Shown here: piece after piece, positions 1-13,554 of the stretch | Position numbering within the stretch: the stretch's first letter is position 1 | How the letters are laid out: every line of letters begins with the position of its first letter | Source: Zeus faber | Lineage: Eukaryota > Chordata > Actinopteri > Zeiformes > Zeidae | NCBI GenBank assembly: GCA_960531495.1 | Contig: OY482846.1 | Location: forward strand, 8,436,441 to 8,500,440 | Direction: 5' to 3' | Length of the DNA stretch: 64,000 bases | Notes under the pieces: generated by a model | Databases searched by the model: none | Seen by the model: only the letters and a program-made list of their open reading frames with translations | Told to the model about the DNA's origin: nothing | Made by a program: the position numbers and the translations under genes

Positions 1-200
1 CTGCGACACTCTTTCTTACCCCCCTCGCCGATGGTGATTGTTTTAACTGAACCTCCGCGCTTTCCTCTGATGAGACCCGGTGCTCCGCCTCGGACCAGTG
101 CGCAGTGCGCTGTGCGGGCATGTGCTGCTGGCAGAGCCCAAAACACCTGTGGAGTCTAGACGGAGACTTTTCCAGAACAGCGCGTCTGTTTGTATTTTTT
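1..200. promoter_or_regulatory. CpG-rich patch at window start, possible promoter or non-coding exon
   Basis: I count about 14 CpG dinucleotides in the first 200 bases, then AT-rich sequence almost without CpG. This could be the tail of a promoter-proximal CpG cluster. There is no clear TATA box, start codon in a conserved frame, or consensus donor, so the assignment is weak. Confidence 0.25.
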
Positions 201-742
201 CCCTCTTTTTAATTTAAGGAGCATGGAGGGGCGTTCTGTGTATTTTGATGGATGTGCTCAACTTTTTTATAAAAAATAACTTTCTGCTGAAACGCTGTAC
301 ATTTTTTTGAATGTTCATTCTCAGATTCAAACAATTACAAGGCTTGAAGTTAAATCAATGAGTCAAAGGTCTACTGTGATGGAAGGTTTTATTTTTTTAG
401 AATTCAATAGTTATATTAAGATGTTATTCATATCAATGAATGCGTCAATTCATCTCATTTCGTCATAGCACATGTGCCTGGGCTACAGGAAAGAGCAGTT
501 TATATGTTGACTATATCCAATTTTGTGTTGGTCATATTATAGAACAATTTATTGCTTGTGTTAAGCGAATAATACAGAAGATAAAGAACTTTGCATAAAA
601 ACGCATTTGCAATATTGGTCAAAAAAAATCTCAATTTAATTATTTTCCCAAATTGTTCAGCCCTAATCAAAACACAAACAATAGTAGCAGCTAAAGGGAA
701 ATTCTAAGTTTGCAATAAGCAGACCAAGGCAGTGGCCTAGGA

Positions 743-1405
743 TAGGGCTGGCTATTTATCATATAATATTGATATTGTGATATGTGACTAGATATTGTCG
801 TGGATTTTCATTATTGTAAAACATTTACTTGAAGAAGTGTTTGCCGAGTTGGCAACCTTGCATTAACTGTTGGTTGCCAAGACAGAGACAACTATTGCCT
901 AACTTTCAATATTGCAATATGCTCAGTTGTTTCACCATTCTTGATGGAGTAAATCGATGTGCCTCACCTCAGTTTCACTGGCAGAAGTTTCTAAACATAT
1001 GGAGGTATACCACACTTTATTTTAATTTATTTTTTTACATATGAAAGTGGTTGACAATGGGGGAAGACTGCATGAGATGGTTAACCCATGGCTCAAATCC
1101 CGCTGGGCAACTGAGCAACCGTTTGGGTCAGGCTATGGTTTGTGTCAAGTTATGGTTGAAGGTTGTCTTCAAGTCTGCATTACAGCAAAGTAATGCATTT
1201 TTTTGAAATTCATAGACAGTTCTTCTAGCTGTTCTAATCATTGACTCTGTATCCACATTGCTAATGATTGTATCGCAAATATTTATTGTGTAACATCTCA
1301 TGAAAGCACCGATAGTCATTCCCAAAATAGCGGCACATTATCGATATTGAGGTATTCCTCAAAACATATTATGATATTTCATTTTGCCAATATTGCCTAT
1401 CCCTA
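743..1405. repeat. TAGGG-ended dispersed repeat, nearly complete
   Basis: Starts TAGGGCTGGCTATTTATC and ends with a sequence whose reverse complement is TAGGGATAGGCAATATTGG. The 3' half matches 14100-14396 and part of 58080-58300 (shared words such as GTTGTCTT..AAG..TGCATTACAG and ATTGTTGTGT..ACATCT). It is non-coding and probably a non-autonomous DNA transposon; no clear target duplication. Confidence 0.55.
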
Positions 1406-4400
1406 CTGCAGTGCTACACTAATAAAAGTTTCCTGGTACAGCAGAGGCTGAATTGGAGAGCGAGTCATTCTGCGTCCAAACGCTTTACAAACCCCAGGTC
1501 TCTTAATGGACGGACAGAGCAGCGTTGAATCAGACAGAGAGAGGGGTTAAAACGCCGCAGCAGGGCCGAGGAGGATCGGGAGGGTTTGCCTTAAGCACGC
1601 TGCTCAGCTCCAACGCGGCCCCAACACATGACTCGCCAGCCAGATCAGATGACTAGATAAACAGGAGGAATGCAGCCTCTTCCTCTTTCCACAGCACCTC
1701 TGTGTCTGTCGAGGAGGAGAGAGAAGGAGGAAAATGTGAAGGAATGAGGAAGAGAGGGTGTGACAGAATAGCATCTTTAATCAGCGCACTACTGTAGATA
1801 GTTAAAGCAATTTTTATAACATTCAGCAGCTGAGGCGATCGCTTATCATGCTCCACAAACTTGGTTGGTAACGTGCAGGCTGCTGTTTTGCGTATTGTAT
1901 AGTGTATTATATTAGGTAGTTTATTGCATAATCTAGGGAATATTTGTCAACTCTAGAAGCCGCCTCCGTTGTATATCCAGTAATGTAACAGGAGGGAAAA
2001 ATATTTAACGTAGATGTGTGCTTCGAGGGCGTTATTTGTTTTCTGTATTACAAGATAAAGTGGATTTTAACCGTGCTATCTCATTGTCGGGGCTTTTCTC
2101 TGAGGTTTACAATTCACTGAAAGGAAGTATTCCCCCTGCGCTAAGGGCTCAGGGAAACAAACAAATTCTAAGGCTTGAGAATAAACACGCCAGAGCAGGA
2201 GGAAAAAAAGGCTCCCTCGCATCAGGCCTTCAGCCGCTGCCAGATATTTGTCCGGGTCTCATGGACATTTTTCACCAGCCACTTCACCCTCGTCATTTAA
2301 ACAAACCTTGGGACTGAACACATAAATCCATTAGATGGCTATCATAACAAAGTGTGGCAGTAAAGTAAAGTTTAGAAAAGTGTCATAATCAAAGCACATG
2401 AAAAGGCGAGCGTTGTTCATCTTATTTTGACAAATGTTTCAAGTGCCCAAGTTGAGCGGGTTTTTTTTGGGGGGGGTTTTCTGCTAAATACGGATTTATG
2501 AAGTAGAGTAGAATATATATGCACATACCAAAACCAGTACCCTTAAAGTGATACCAATACCAATAAAAAAAACATACCCATCATTTGAATGGAAGCATTC
2601 AGTTGTGTAAAATGCCACCACTGCACCGCATCCAAATTATTTTTACACAAATCCATTTTGAAAATGTTCAAATCATTGAAATATTTATTATAACTGTAAA
2701 AAACTGTACAATGAAGTATTTGGGCAGTGTAATTTACAGGAGGCGAACCAGTACAGAACCAGTATCGGAGGAATGATTACAGCGATGTAAACCTCTTTCA
2801 CTGACTGTTGTTCTAAGACAGACTTGAAAACTTGTAAAACTGTCCTTTAACAGACCGTTGTAGCTGCTGCTCTGCTAGTGTGCTAAGAACGCTTGCAGTG
2901 TTTGGTGGCAAGCAAAACCATCCAAATAGTCTTTTTTTTTTTTTCTCTTGATCTGGGTACAAAAAGGATTGAATGCAGGTATCATTTGAGTGGAGAACTT
3001 TCGATACTACTTGGTGTTGGGTTATTTCAGTGGATATCTTAAAGGTATTGAGTACCAATACCCAGCCGTAAAACTGGCATTGTGCAATCAAGTTCACCTT
3101 TACATCTACACAATGACAGGGCTGTCTGTGCGCACAAAGTGAATACAGGATGAAATGTAGTCATTACATTCTGGAATGTTGTGCATGTGAAATCTCTTTC
3201 ACACACACAACATTCACCCACATACCAATTTTCTAAGCAATGGCTGCTTGTCATGATACCATCCCCAATCAATTATCAATTACCAGTCAATATTTCCTTT
3301 ATCAGGCGGATGAAAAATGTGTCTCTTAATGGAGATTTGGCTCGTTACGAGTGACTCGGTAAAAAGATTCATTACATTTTCTGACTCTTTGTTTGTTTTA
3401 TTTAGTTGGTACAGTATAGCGAGAGTCAGGATAATTCTCAGAGGAATTAATTAAGAATAACATTAGATTATTCATTTTGGCGCAATGCAAAGTGGAAATC
3501 AGTCACATTGAATATGAATTGATGCCTCCCTTTTTCACATGAATTGAATCCTCAGTAATTATTTTCTGTTTGGGAAAAGAAGATCCACTCACTTGCCCTT
3601 GGACCCACTCGCTGAGCTTGTTGGACACACCGCGGTGCTTGAGGAGCAAGCGTGACTCACAAATTGTTCACTATGAACAAATAGTTTGTTTGCCTTGCAT
3701 TACTAGCACACTAGTTACTCCTGGAAAGTTCCAGAAGAAGTTGGACTTAGCATTAATTTGACGAAGAATCTGAGGAGAAACGGTGTCATGGATTTGTCCT
3801 GATGCACTTTTACGTCTGGTGTCTGAAGCCTACTTTGTCAATAGCTTACAGAGGTTCTTTTAACTCTCTAGCAGTTCCAAATGGTAAATCCATGCACACA
3901 GCTGACCATGTGTATGCAGAGAACCAAGTGGTAGAAAAGTGGAATTGTTAGGGACGTGCCACCCTGTTAAACATAATTTACAGTATGAACTATCTTATTC
4001 AAGAATGTTACTGACAGCTGTTGTAGCATCATGCGGACGTTGTGGCGGTTCTATTCATGAACTATTCAGGCTTTTTCAATTTATGCAAAATGAATTGAGT
4101 GATTGATGGTTATTTGGATGTGCGTGACAGTTTTGGTGCAGGTAATTAAGACCGACTCTCCAGTTCTATCACACAAGGTGACACTGAGGGTTGGATTCAG
4201 GAAGGGAATTTGCGGCTTTTGCGGCAGCTAAACCCGCGCAAAAAAAACCCAGAAAAAAAATCCTACAGTGTTTTACAAAGCACCCGCAACTGCGCTGCAA
4301 CGCAAATAGTGTCCCAGTGCGCCGCTGTTATTTGTACCTATTTCCTTTGGGTATTGTGCATACATTTGCTGTAAAATTGGCCCTTTTCTATGTAAATGAG

Positions 4401-7400
4401 CCTCATTGCAAAAAAAGTCAGATTCACAAACACTGGCGCTAATAGCCACACGCAGTTAGAGTGGAAAATATTAGCATCTTTAGAGACTTTGTGGTAACTG
4501 CACAAACCAAATAAAGGGGGCTCCCCTGCACGATCAGAGCATACCATGAGGGAAATTGTCCGGCACCCCGGAGGGTAACGGGGAGACCCCCATGCTCTGA
4601 GAGCCTTTTTTTTGTTTTGTTTTTGTTGTTTTTTTAGTCGCCCCCACCCAATTAATCCAGTATTTCACAATGCCCCCCTCAGCTACATCATTCCCTCAGG
4701 GCTTCATCCAATTGTTTTGATAGTCCTTTGAAAGTAGCAATTGATCTTTGAGAGGGCGCTCAAAATATTGTTGGGCAAAAATCTTCAATACCAAAACATA
4801 GCTTTACTGCAATAAGCGGACATGATTTATTACAAATTTTTGGATGATAGCGACATAAAATGAACAAAAACAGACAATCAACTAAGATTACATGATGGTG
4901 ACTGCTCTACCTGAATATGCCTCAAGAATTTTGTGTTATTTTTTGTGCCTCAGGACAACTGAAGAGAGCGTGAGTTTTCCCTAAACAATTCTGCTTCAAC
5001 CGCAAGCCTATGGAAATTAAGGACTTTTACATCTGTGCCTTGCACTTGGTAATCTGCTATTAGCTTGTCAGTATTAGCTCAGGTGAAACCTTTGAGCTAA
5101 TCTGTTGGGGAGACGGTCCCAGTGACTCGGGCCCTGTGCAGCCCTTTTATCCTGATTTACTAATGACCCAGCTTACCCGGTTCCTGTCAAAGGTTCTCTG
5201 CCCACACGCCCCTTTTCTCTGTTAGTGCCAATCAGACGTCAGTTTCCAATTGTGGGGAAATGTGTTCTCCCGCTTTTATTTCTGACTCACAAAGGAGAAA
5301 AAACTCTTGTTCTCACCTTTTCTGTCTCCTTTAATCCCCTCCCCCTCTCCCTCTCTCTCGATCTCTGTTATCTCACCCTCCTTGGGGAGCCGGCTTCTGA
5401 CAGCACCGCTGAGAACGGCACCGAATTCAAAAGCGAAAGTCGATCTCAAATGTTATGCTGTGCGTGTCTCTCTGTCTATGGCTTTTTCCCCTTCGGTCTT
5501 TCTTTCATTTACTGCCTCTCTCGCCTTTGCTTTATCTCCCGGTTCCATTTGACCCACGTTTCCCTGTGAAGGCAGCTTAAAAGCATGTGGTTTGCAATCC
5601 TCGACTCTATTTCTGCCAGTCTATTCGGCGTGAGACACACCTGTATCCCACAGGCCACCACAGATGGTCTGCAAAACATTCCTGTGAGTTATTTATTATA
5701 TTGTTTGTTAAGCATTGCAAAAACATTCCTAGTGCTGTGCATGGGGCTTTTCCTGGGATAGAATAGAATGTCCAGATGCTGTGGAAGCTACGCTGTAGCT
5801 GATGGCGGTGAGTGAGAAAAAATAATGTTTGGCATCAAAAAATGTCTTTCTACTTCACCATCATTGGATTGTGTGTGGGGGGAAAAGCCCATTAGCTCCA
5901 CTTAGTCTAATAATGGACTTTGCCGGCCACTCATCAGTGTGGTTGTTTTAAAAGGACGAGGCCTATTTTATTGCTTTTTGTTTTGTGCTTTTCCAGTGTT
6001 GTAATGGTATGTAAAAGCAATCCAAATGCAAGGCAAAATGAGTTATATTCATATAATTGGGTCTTATACTCTTGTTTCATGCTTGCTCATAACTTATACG
6101 TCTATGGAAGTGGAAAACACTGAGGCTCAGGCTCTTTGTCATTAGAATTAAAACTCACATCTCCAACTCGTGTACAGCCTTCCACATTAAGAGAGTTATT
6201 TAAAAGACAAACACCAGAAAAAAATGTTAAAAGAAGAAGAAATTAACATGTTTTCCAGCGCGAAAGAGTTTTAACAGCTTTTTATCTGAAACAGGAATGA
6301 AAACAAACTTGCTTGTCCTGGTCTGATAGTGATTACTGCTGCTGCTCGCACCAGTCTTGCCCTCCAATTGGTACTCATTAAAGGATTTAAAGTGTTCCAA
6401 TTATAGGGCCTTGAAAAAGTCCTGAATTGTTATTTTTCGTCCCCATGCCAGTGTCCCCGACCAAAAACTGGCTGAGTACGTTTACCGTCTATAAACAAAC
6501 ATGAGGTTGGATTGACATGCAGATACATTTTTTTTAATATAAGCACATGATGCAGGTGCATTGGAAAGCGAGAGGGATCTGGTCTTGATGTACACAAGTT
6601 CGGAGACCACAAAAGCACCTCAGACATAGACCAGGAGCACCCAATTGGTGTTACTACCTCACAACATCCGTTTCCTTACCTTTTGTGTTGGTTCTCTTGG
6701 CCCAGCTGGCATAAAACAAAGCAAGCTAATCAAAATGACATAATACCAGTCCGTGCTAATCCATCTTCAATCCATGTTTGATCTTGTCCATCTTGTTTTC
6801 TGTCTGGTATCTTTGAGCAGTAGATTAGAAATAGAATAACATTTCAATTGGAATTGAAACCATGGCATTTTACAAACCATCAATTTGGTATTGAATAGTT
6901 TTCTATCTGTGGTTATTTGTGGTACATATCACAATGGTAATTCATTATTTTACTGAATGCAATCTAGCTGTGTGAAATTCTGGTTGGTTTCGGTTGGTGA
7001 GGCCAGGCGTGACTATAACACGAACCTCCCAAGGCCAGGAAATGCAAGCAGCGCAGCTTTCATTTTCCAAGTGTCTTGGGGCTCTGCGTGTGAACTACCC
7101 ATTAATGTACCACCACGCATCTGTTGGATTCCAAAGCCAGAGGCTGATATTTTGATGAGCACTTTTCAATATGGTGACCTCATTTGCAACCTTCTCAGAA
7201 CCCCTGCTGCCCTGTGGGATTCAGCTGGCGACAAGGGGGAGATGTTTTTCTCAGGACATTCCTCCAACCAGAGAATCTGTGTGTAGTGTCACCATAGAGT
7301 GTCTCTCAGAGAAGTGTAGTTATAAATAAGAACTAGACCCGAAGTAGGACTGGCTGTGGGTGCTTCAAGGTTTCAGTCAGTCTCACAACTTTTCACATAG

Positions 7401-7863
7401 ACCAGCACATTTAGCAATTGTGACATTTTGCGAAGAGTTTCGGGAGTCTTGAAAAGGTGATGTCAGGACACCCCAAAACTTAAATCTCTCAACCTAGTGG
7501 CAGGCGCTGTGTCTAGGCTGCATTCAGATAACTTTAAGCTACGATCTGTGGTGCTTTGTTTGATATGGACATATTTAAGTTCACTTTTCAGCGGCTCAAC
7601 CAGGCACTGGTTGGCTCTAGGAATAATGAGCTCACCTATGGTGCATTTGATTAACTTGTCAACAATAATACCCTCTTCCCCCATTTGTGTTGTGTTATTA
7701 TGAACAGGCCTGATTTAAGTTATTTCAATATATATTTTGTATTTGCAGATTGTGCTTTGTATGTGTGTTTTTTTTTCATTGTTATTTCAGATGTAGACAT
7801 TCTTGGTAGTATGAGTAATACCATTTTCCTGTTAGATGATTATATATCACCCTTTGCCGTACA
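1406..7863. other. Non-coding stretch, nothing assigned
   Basis: AT-rich sequence with many short open frames and no recognised protein. Words like ATACCAATACCAAT (2550) and GGTATTGAGTACCAATACC (3045) suggest an old dispersed repeat at about 2520-3070. The region around 4190-4610 also looks repeat-derived (AGAGCAT...ATGCTCT ends). Neither could be delimited. Confidence 0.5.
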
Positions 7864-7872
7864 GTGTGTGTG

Positions 7873-7908
<36 letters not shown>

Positions 7909-7910
7909 TG
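7864..7910. repeat. (GT)n(TGCG)n microsatellite
   Basis: GTGTGTGTGT followed by about nine TGCG units; alternating purine-pyrimidine, so Z-DNA prone. Confidence 0.95.
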
Positions 7911-9597
7911 GCAGTGTCCTTATAATCAGCCCCCCTGTGTGTTTCCCCTGTGGTGCTGTCATTGGCATGATGCCGGAGCTGCCACTGTGTGCAAGCCATT
8001 TAAATCTGTCGGCAGGTGGGCAGCGGTGGGATTACCAGGCTCTTACCTGTTGCCTTAATCAAGGGAATTATTACAGCACCACTGGATGTTGCCAGTAATA
8101 GCTCTGTCTAAATATAACTTATCTGTTGGTTAATGGTTGTATTTATCAAGTGTGTCGTCAGTAATATTAATCTCCTTCTTGTTAATCATCTTCTCTCTGG
8201 CTCCTTGGCAACAGTTTAATGATATTATTGTTCAGTTATACCACTGGTTTTCAAGGGTGGCATTGTCTTCTCGTTACAAGGTTTTAACAACAGCAACCAG
8301 GTTTTCTGTCATATCCTTTTTTCATCCCTCTCTCAATCTCCTTGTCTCTTGTCCTTTCTCTCTCCCTTTCTTGTCCTTCTCTGGCATGGCCTAGTGCCAT
8401 GTTCCCAACAAAACCTTCAACCCAACATAAATATGGGCCTATATACGACATGGATGGAAACCCTTTTCTGCAGAAGGCTCTAATCCTCTCTCTGGGCTGA
8501 AGAGGCTTGTGAATATAGCTTGTTGGCCGTCGAGGCCACTTGACATGTGGAACGGCGGTTTGGTGTGGAGCTCCCCCTGTGGGAGAGGCCTATTGACGTG
8601 GAGTAGATCAAAGGAGAACAGGGCAGAAGGGGGGATGGAGAGGAGAGGCAGAACATGAGAGCTAGGGAGGAGAGGTAAAGAGAAGGCAGATGACTGGAGT
8701 TACAAGAGTCAAGAATGTAGTGTGTGCATTGCATTTAATTTATCACATTTACCTGTCCTTAGAAATAAGCAGGTCACTAATTTCGCAAAAGCGGTTCCTG
8801 TTTGTCAAGATCAATTTCTTACTATATGCAAAGTAATATTTTTCTCTATGAAAAATGGCCTTGAGCACCCAGTCCAAACCGACTTGTATACAGCATGTGA
8901 ATAATGCATCACAGAATGGCTTAACATAAGGCCAAAGCTAATAAAGCTGTAAGCAGCACCCGCTCCCTTTTGTTTAAGCTGCAGGGAATAGAGTTGGACA
9001 TTTATATTAATAATGCAGGGCAAGCAGCTGAGAGCCATTGTGAGCTGAGCTTAAGCCAGCATTCGTACATGAATACCCACTGTTCTCCGTCTATTTCGAT
9101 CGTGAAAAGAAATTACAAATTCGGTCCCTTTTGACAAGTTGTGGTTTTATCATAGAAGGAAAGGGTTTCAGGTAACCTCCACTTAGAACAATTGTTTGTT
9201 TTTGTTTTTTTGTGACATAATTAATATATAATAATGTTCACATGTAGTATCCTTTTACCTCATTCATTATTCTGATTTACTGCAGTAGGTAACCAGTTCT
9301 ATTGAATGAAAAACCTTTTTTTTTTTTTTTTTTTTTTTTACATAAGGCCTATTTTTCCATTATTGGGAGTCAACCCAAATGATTGCCTTTGCCGGCCGAA
9401 GCTATTCTCTCAATACTGGATCAATTTAAACGACAAATGGCCAATCCCTCGGGTTGACTCCCAGTGATCGAAAATTAAAGCATAAAAAAGGTTAAAGGTT
9501 GACGGATACTGGGACACAGAATTGGAAACCAATATTATATATATATACTGTATTGTAGTATATCGTATATTTTGAATTCCTTTATTGATATTCAGAT
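7911..9597. other. Non-coding stretch, nothing seen besides poly(T)
   Basis: No conserved reading frame, repeat pairing or RNA gene recognised on either strand. Confidence 0.5.
9316..9339. repeat. Poly(T) tract, 24 nt
   Basis: Uninterrupted T run; could be the A-tail of a minus-strand retroposon, but no body is recognised. Confidence 0.9.
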
Positions 9598-9645
9598 ACA
9601 CACACACACACACACACACACTAACACACACACACACACACACAC
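9598..9645. repeat. (AC)n microsatellite, once interrupted
   Basis: Two AC runs split by CTAA. Confidence 0.95.
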
Positions 9646-10217
9646 TAACAGTATAGTGGTCGACTGATATGGGTTTTCAATGGCAGATGCGGATATTTAG
9701 AGAGTTGGCTGGCCGATATATAATGCCGATATCATGTTCATGATATGTTGTTTCATTCTTCCTTTTTTTTTTTTCTTTTTTTTCTTGCATCTGATAAAAT
9801 AGAGTAATTTAATAATAACAAATGAGACACAAAATTGCTGAACTTAAAATAAAATTTATTTAACACTAATGTTATTGTCTGCATTGTCTCCGCATGCACT
9901 TATTTTAAATAAAAAATTTGTAAACTGAATAAATGTCTACAGGTGAAACACTACACTTTGGGCAAAAAACGTATGAATGAGGTCTGGTCGGGAAAGAATC
10001 TCCCTGTTGCAGAAGTGAAGGATTTATTATTTACAAGTAAAGTATTTACAGAATAACACAAATCCAGTTTTTACTAAATGAAGTCCCATAGCAATGGAAA
10101 GCAACGGGCAAACGTGACGCTGCACGGGACAGTGTGGATACACAGGCAGGCATGTGCAGTCCATAGTGCCATTTTTATGTGGCAAATTTATTTATGTATT
10201 ATATATATATATATATA

Positions 10218-11670
10218 CACACTACTCACAAAAAGTTAGGGATGTTTGGCTTTCATGTGAATCTTATGGAAAATGTAAACAGTTCACGCTACAGTGATAT
10301 TATATCATGAAAGTAGGGCATTGGTGATTTTCTCATCTCAAACAATTTATTGAAACAAAAGCCAGCCCTTGAGCATCAATTACAGCTTGACAACGACGTC
10401 TCATGCTGTCCACAAGTCGACTTACTGTCTGCTGAGGCATGGCCCCCCACTCTTCTTGAAGGGCGGCCCTCAGGTCATTGAGGTTCTGGGGTACAGAGTT
10501 ACGAGCCTCTACACGGCGACTCAGCTGATCCCATAGGTTTTCTATGGGATTCAGGTCTGGAGAAAGTGCAGGCAACTCCATTTGAGGTACCCCAGTCTCC
10601 AGCAGCCGTTCCTAATGATGCCACCTCCATGAGCTGGAGCATTGTCGTCCATGAAGATGAAATGAGGCCTGTGTTGTTCATGCAGGGGCACAATGACTGG
10701 ATTAATGATGTTATTCAGGTAGTATGGGCTTGTCACTGTACCATACACAAAGTGTAGGGCAGTTCTGTATTGACTAGACACACCTGCCCACACTGTAACA
10801 CCACCACCAGCAAAGGCTCGTCTGGTGACAACAGTGGCTGATGCATAGCGCTCTCCTTGACGTCTCCAACATCGTTGGCGGCCATCATTTCTGTTCAACG
10901 TGAATCGACTTTCATCAGAGAATAGCACTGAGGCCACTGAACCCTCGTCCAGCCTAAATACTCCCTGGCCTGTGCAAGACGATGATGCCTGTGCCTGGTG
11001 GTGTGGTCAGGTACCCTTGCAGGTCGTCTAGCACGCAGACCACGCTGATGTAAACGGTTTTGAATGGTCTGACGTGACACTTGGATGCCTCTCACCTCCC
11101 TTAAATGTGCCTGGAGTTGAGTGGCATTCATTATCCGGTTCCGCAGGGCACTGTTCACAATGAAGCGGTCATCAGTGTTGGATGTGGCCAAAGGACGTCC
11201 ACTTCTATGCCTTTCTGTGACTCTTCCAGTCTCTGTATCTCTGTTGCAACCTGCTGATGACACTCTGTGACACTCTAAGCTCAGTGGCCACTTCCCTCTG
11301 AGAACATCCTGTTTGAAGCCTCTCAATGGCGAGGTACTGTTGATCAGTTGTTAGGTGTCATCTTGGTCTCACGATGTCAAAATGTGAACAGCATGATGAA
11401 GAGGACTGTTTAAATACTAATTCTAATTGAACCAGGAAATGTATTGGTCGATTCATGGATCAAACACCTGCTGTGAATTTTGCCGTTCAGCTCCTTGTTA
11501 GAGAACAGCAAGTTGTGCAAAAAGTACTGAAACATTGAACAGTTGGACATGTGCATTCAAAAGTTTAGAGAAGGTCAAATTAAGTTCACCTGTAAAGGTT
11601 ATAGTGCATTTTAGGTTCATCCTGAAATTTCACCCGAAAGCCGAATATCTTTAACTTGTTGTGAGTAGTG
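10218..11670 (-). mobile_element. Tc1/mariner-family DNA transposon, degenerate
   Basis: About 1.45 kb with terminal inverted repeats: the left end reads CACTACTCACAAAAAGTTA and the reverse complement of the right end reads CACTACTCACAACAAGTTA. The similarity extends weakly inwards (GGCTTTC..GTGAA on both sides). A (TA)n/(CA)n tract flanks both ends, fitting insertion at a TA dinucleotide in a microsatellite. The body carries a broken transposase on the minus strand. The left boundary is uncertain by a few bases because of the flanking repeat. Confidence 0.9.
10333..11361 (-). pseudogene. Tc1-like transposase, frameshifted
   Basis: This is a minus-strand transposase read through several frames. 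The N-terminal helix-turn-helix part (LAIERLQTGCSQREVATELR) lies near 11230-11345. The second DNA-binding part, with GRPLATSN, is at about 11000-11230. Catalytic Asp 1 is in VLFSDES, Asp 2 in FMDDNAPAH, and the Glu in [11 protein letters not shown], which fits the DD34E Tc1 type. Small indels break the frame near 11231, 10945 and 10612, so three consecutive pieces lie in three frames. The product cannot be functional. The ATG at 11361 is the likeliest original start. Tc1 assignment is secure; the exact subfamily is not determined. Confidence 0.92.
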
Positions 11671-11687
11671 TATGTGTGTGTGTGTGT

Positions 11688-11733
<46 letters not shown>
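11671..11733. repeat. (TG)n(TA)n microsatellite at the right end of the Tc1
   Basis: Continues the (TA)n/(CA)n on the left side (10200-10220), so the transposon appears to have landed in a simple repeat. Confidence 0.9.
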
Positions 11734-11736
<3 letters not shown>

Positions 11737-12678
11737 TTATAAGCGTATACAGTATATATAAATAAGCGTGAATGGACATCGAGGTTGCGGACTTCCGTGA
11801 TCTGCACTCTGCTCCTTATTGAACCAATACAAAAAAGAACCGTATTGTGTTTTAGAAAATTTTGTTGTGTTATGTTTTGAAAATTTTGTTTCATACAAGT
11901 TAGGAAACGCACAAAAATAAATTTATCTAAAATAAAAACACAGGAAAACCGAAACACACACACGGTGCAGCACTGTCTGGAGGAGAAAAAAGTCCACGTC
12001 AATTCTGAGTTAGCTTTTAGTTTTGTCTCAAATGCGAAGTATTTCCAAACAGCACTCCTGCTGTTTTCTTTCAAAACCAGCCGCTGAGGCTCTGCGCTGG
12101 CCATTTTTAATGAGCTAACACCATAACAATCCGGAGCGAATGATTAAAGTGAAGTCAGTGAGTGGGTGAGAGGAGGCGGGGCTATGTGGGCACTGCAGCG
12201 GTGTGTGACTCGCTGTCTGAAAAGAGAGAGCGAGGAAGCGCAGCTAGTACCAGTATATCGATAGTATGGAAAATGAGTATTATATGCAGACATTTTTTGT
12301 TTATCCTTCTCGTGAATGCAGGCATCGGCCGATGCCGATTATCTCAAAATGCACAAATATTGCAGGTATTCAAGTTCAAGTTCAAGTTCAAGATATTCGT
12401 ATTAAATATCAAAAGTAATAGTGGTCGACTGATTAATTGGTTGACCACTACACTCTATATATGTATATATATATAATTACATTTATAGCAGAATGAACCC
12501 AGTGGGTTCATTTCCTAATTTCTGTATGGAAAAAAAAAATCTTTGTACATAGTTTCTGGCTGAGGTAAAGCTGAGATTAGATGAGGCCGACAGTCGAGAC
12601 ATACAGGAAATCAACAGCAATTCTTTTTGGATCCACGATTTTATGCCTTTTACTGCCTGTCCGGGAGGATTACCTTGT

Positions 12679-12712
12679 CTTTCTTTCTTTCTTTCTTTCT
12701 TTCTTCCTTTCT
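12679..12712. repeat. (CTTT)n microsatellite
   Basis: About eight CTTT units with one CCTTT variant. Confidence 0.95.
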
Positions 12713-13554
12713 TACACCATGCCCACTCATTGGAGTATTAAGGTAGACTGAGCTGGATGTGTCGGTAGTGTCGTTTGTCTCATTTGCCAGCTCAGGAGCC
12801 TTTGGTATGAGCTGCAGCTTCCCATTAAAAGTTTAGGTAGTAGACGGCTGACATATGATTAATGTTCGGGTCCAGCCTAATAAAATGAGGAGCATGGAAG
12901 AGCATTTAACAGGGCGGATAGGTGGAGGGCTTTTTACAGTGTTTCATTGCACCTTAGTGCTTGTATACATGCTAGTGGGTGTGAGTTTCTGTCTCTGCAA
13001 GCGACAGTCGATTTTGTAGAGCAGTCTGCATCTCTCAATACACATTGTATTTGTTTGCTTGCGGATCTTGACCGCTCCAATATGGCGGACGTGCAGATGC
13101 ATAGTGCCGACATTGGCTGTATCCACAGCTTATTCAGGACATGTCGTAAAGTAGCAGCAGCAAAGCGTGATGTACCTTAAACCAGTCATTGTGCTTCAGA
13201 GTAAAACACAGCACGTATCTGTCTTTTCACCGCAACTCTGCATCGCAACGGCAGAAAAACTATACTATACTTCACTATAAATTTTGCAATGAATCTGTGT
13301 AGGCATGTTAACAGTTAATCGACTATCGATTAATTGTTAATAAGGATTTAATTTAGTAAGATTTTGTCTTATCGATATACCAGTACCGACATTTTGTCCT
13401 AGCCCTAGTGTGTGTGTGTGCGCGCCATTGTCTCATTTTTCACTAATGCTCTTCTCTGTCTCTCTCACTTTTAACAATTTTTTCATCCTTCCTTTCTCCC
13501 TCTCTCCTCTTATCTCCTTCTCTATCCTCTCTTGCTTTGTCTCTCTCTCCGTAG

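Larger units (their letters stand above)
9654..12450. repeat. Older dispersed repeat that hosts the Tc1 insertion
   Basis: The left end starts TAGTGGTCGACTGATATGG; the right end closes with TTGGTTGACCACTA, giving short inverted ends TAGTGGTCRAC. The inner flanks are also related: GGCCGATATATAATGCCGATAT near 9710 and GGCCGATGCCGATTAT near 12325. Such GTCGAC-CGATAT repeats are common in teleost genomes. No matching target duplication is seen and no transposase is recognised, so the class is open. Confidence 0.5.

Noticed and set aside
1-200. First exon of plcb4 at the window start
   Set aside because: CpG-rich but without a consensus donor; kept only as a low-confidence regulatory patch.
11586-12104. 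172-codon minus-strand frame next to the Tc1
   Set aside because: Crosses the transposon end and a (TA)n tract (YIYIYIY run), so it cannot be an original coding frame.
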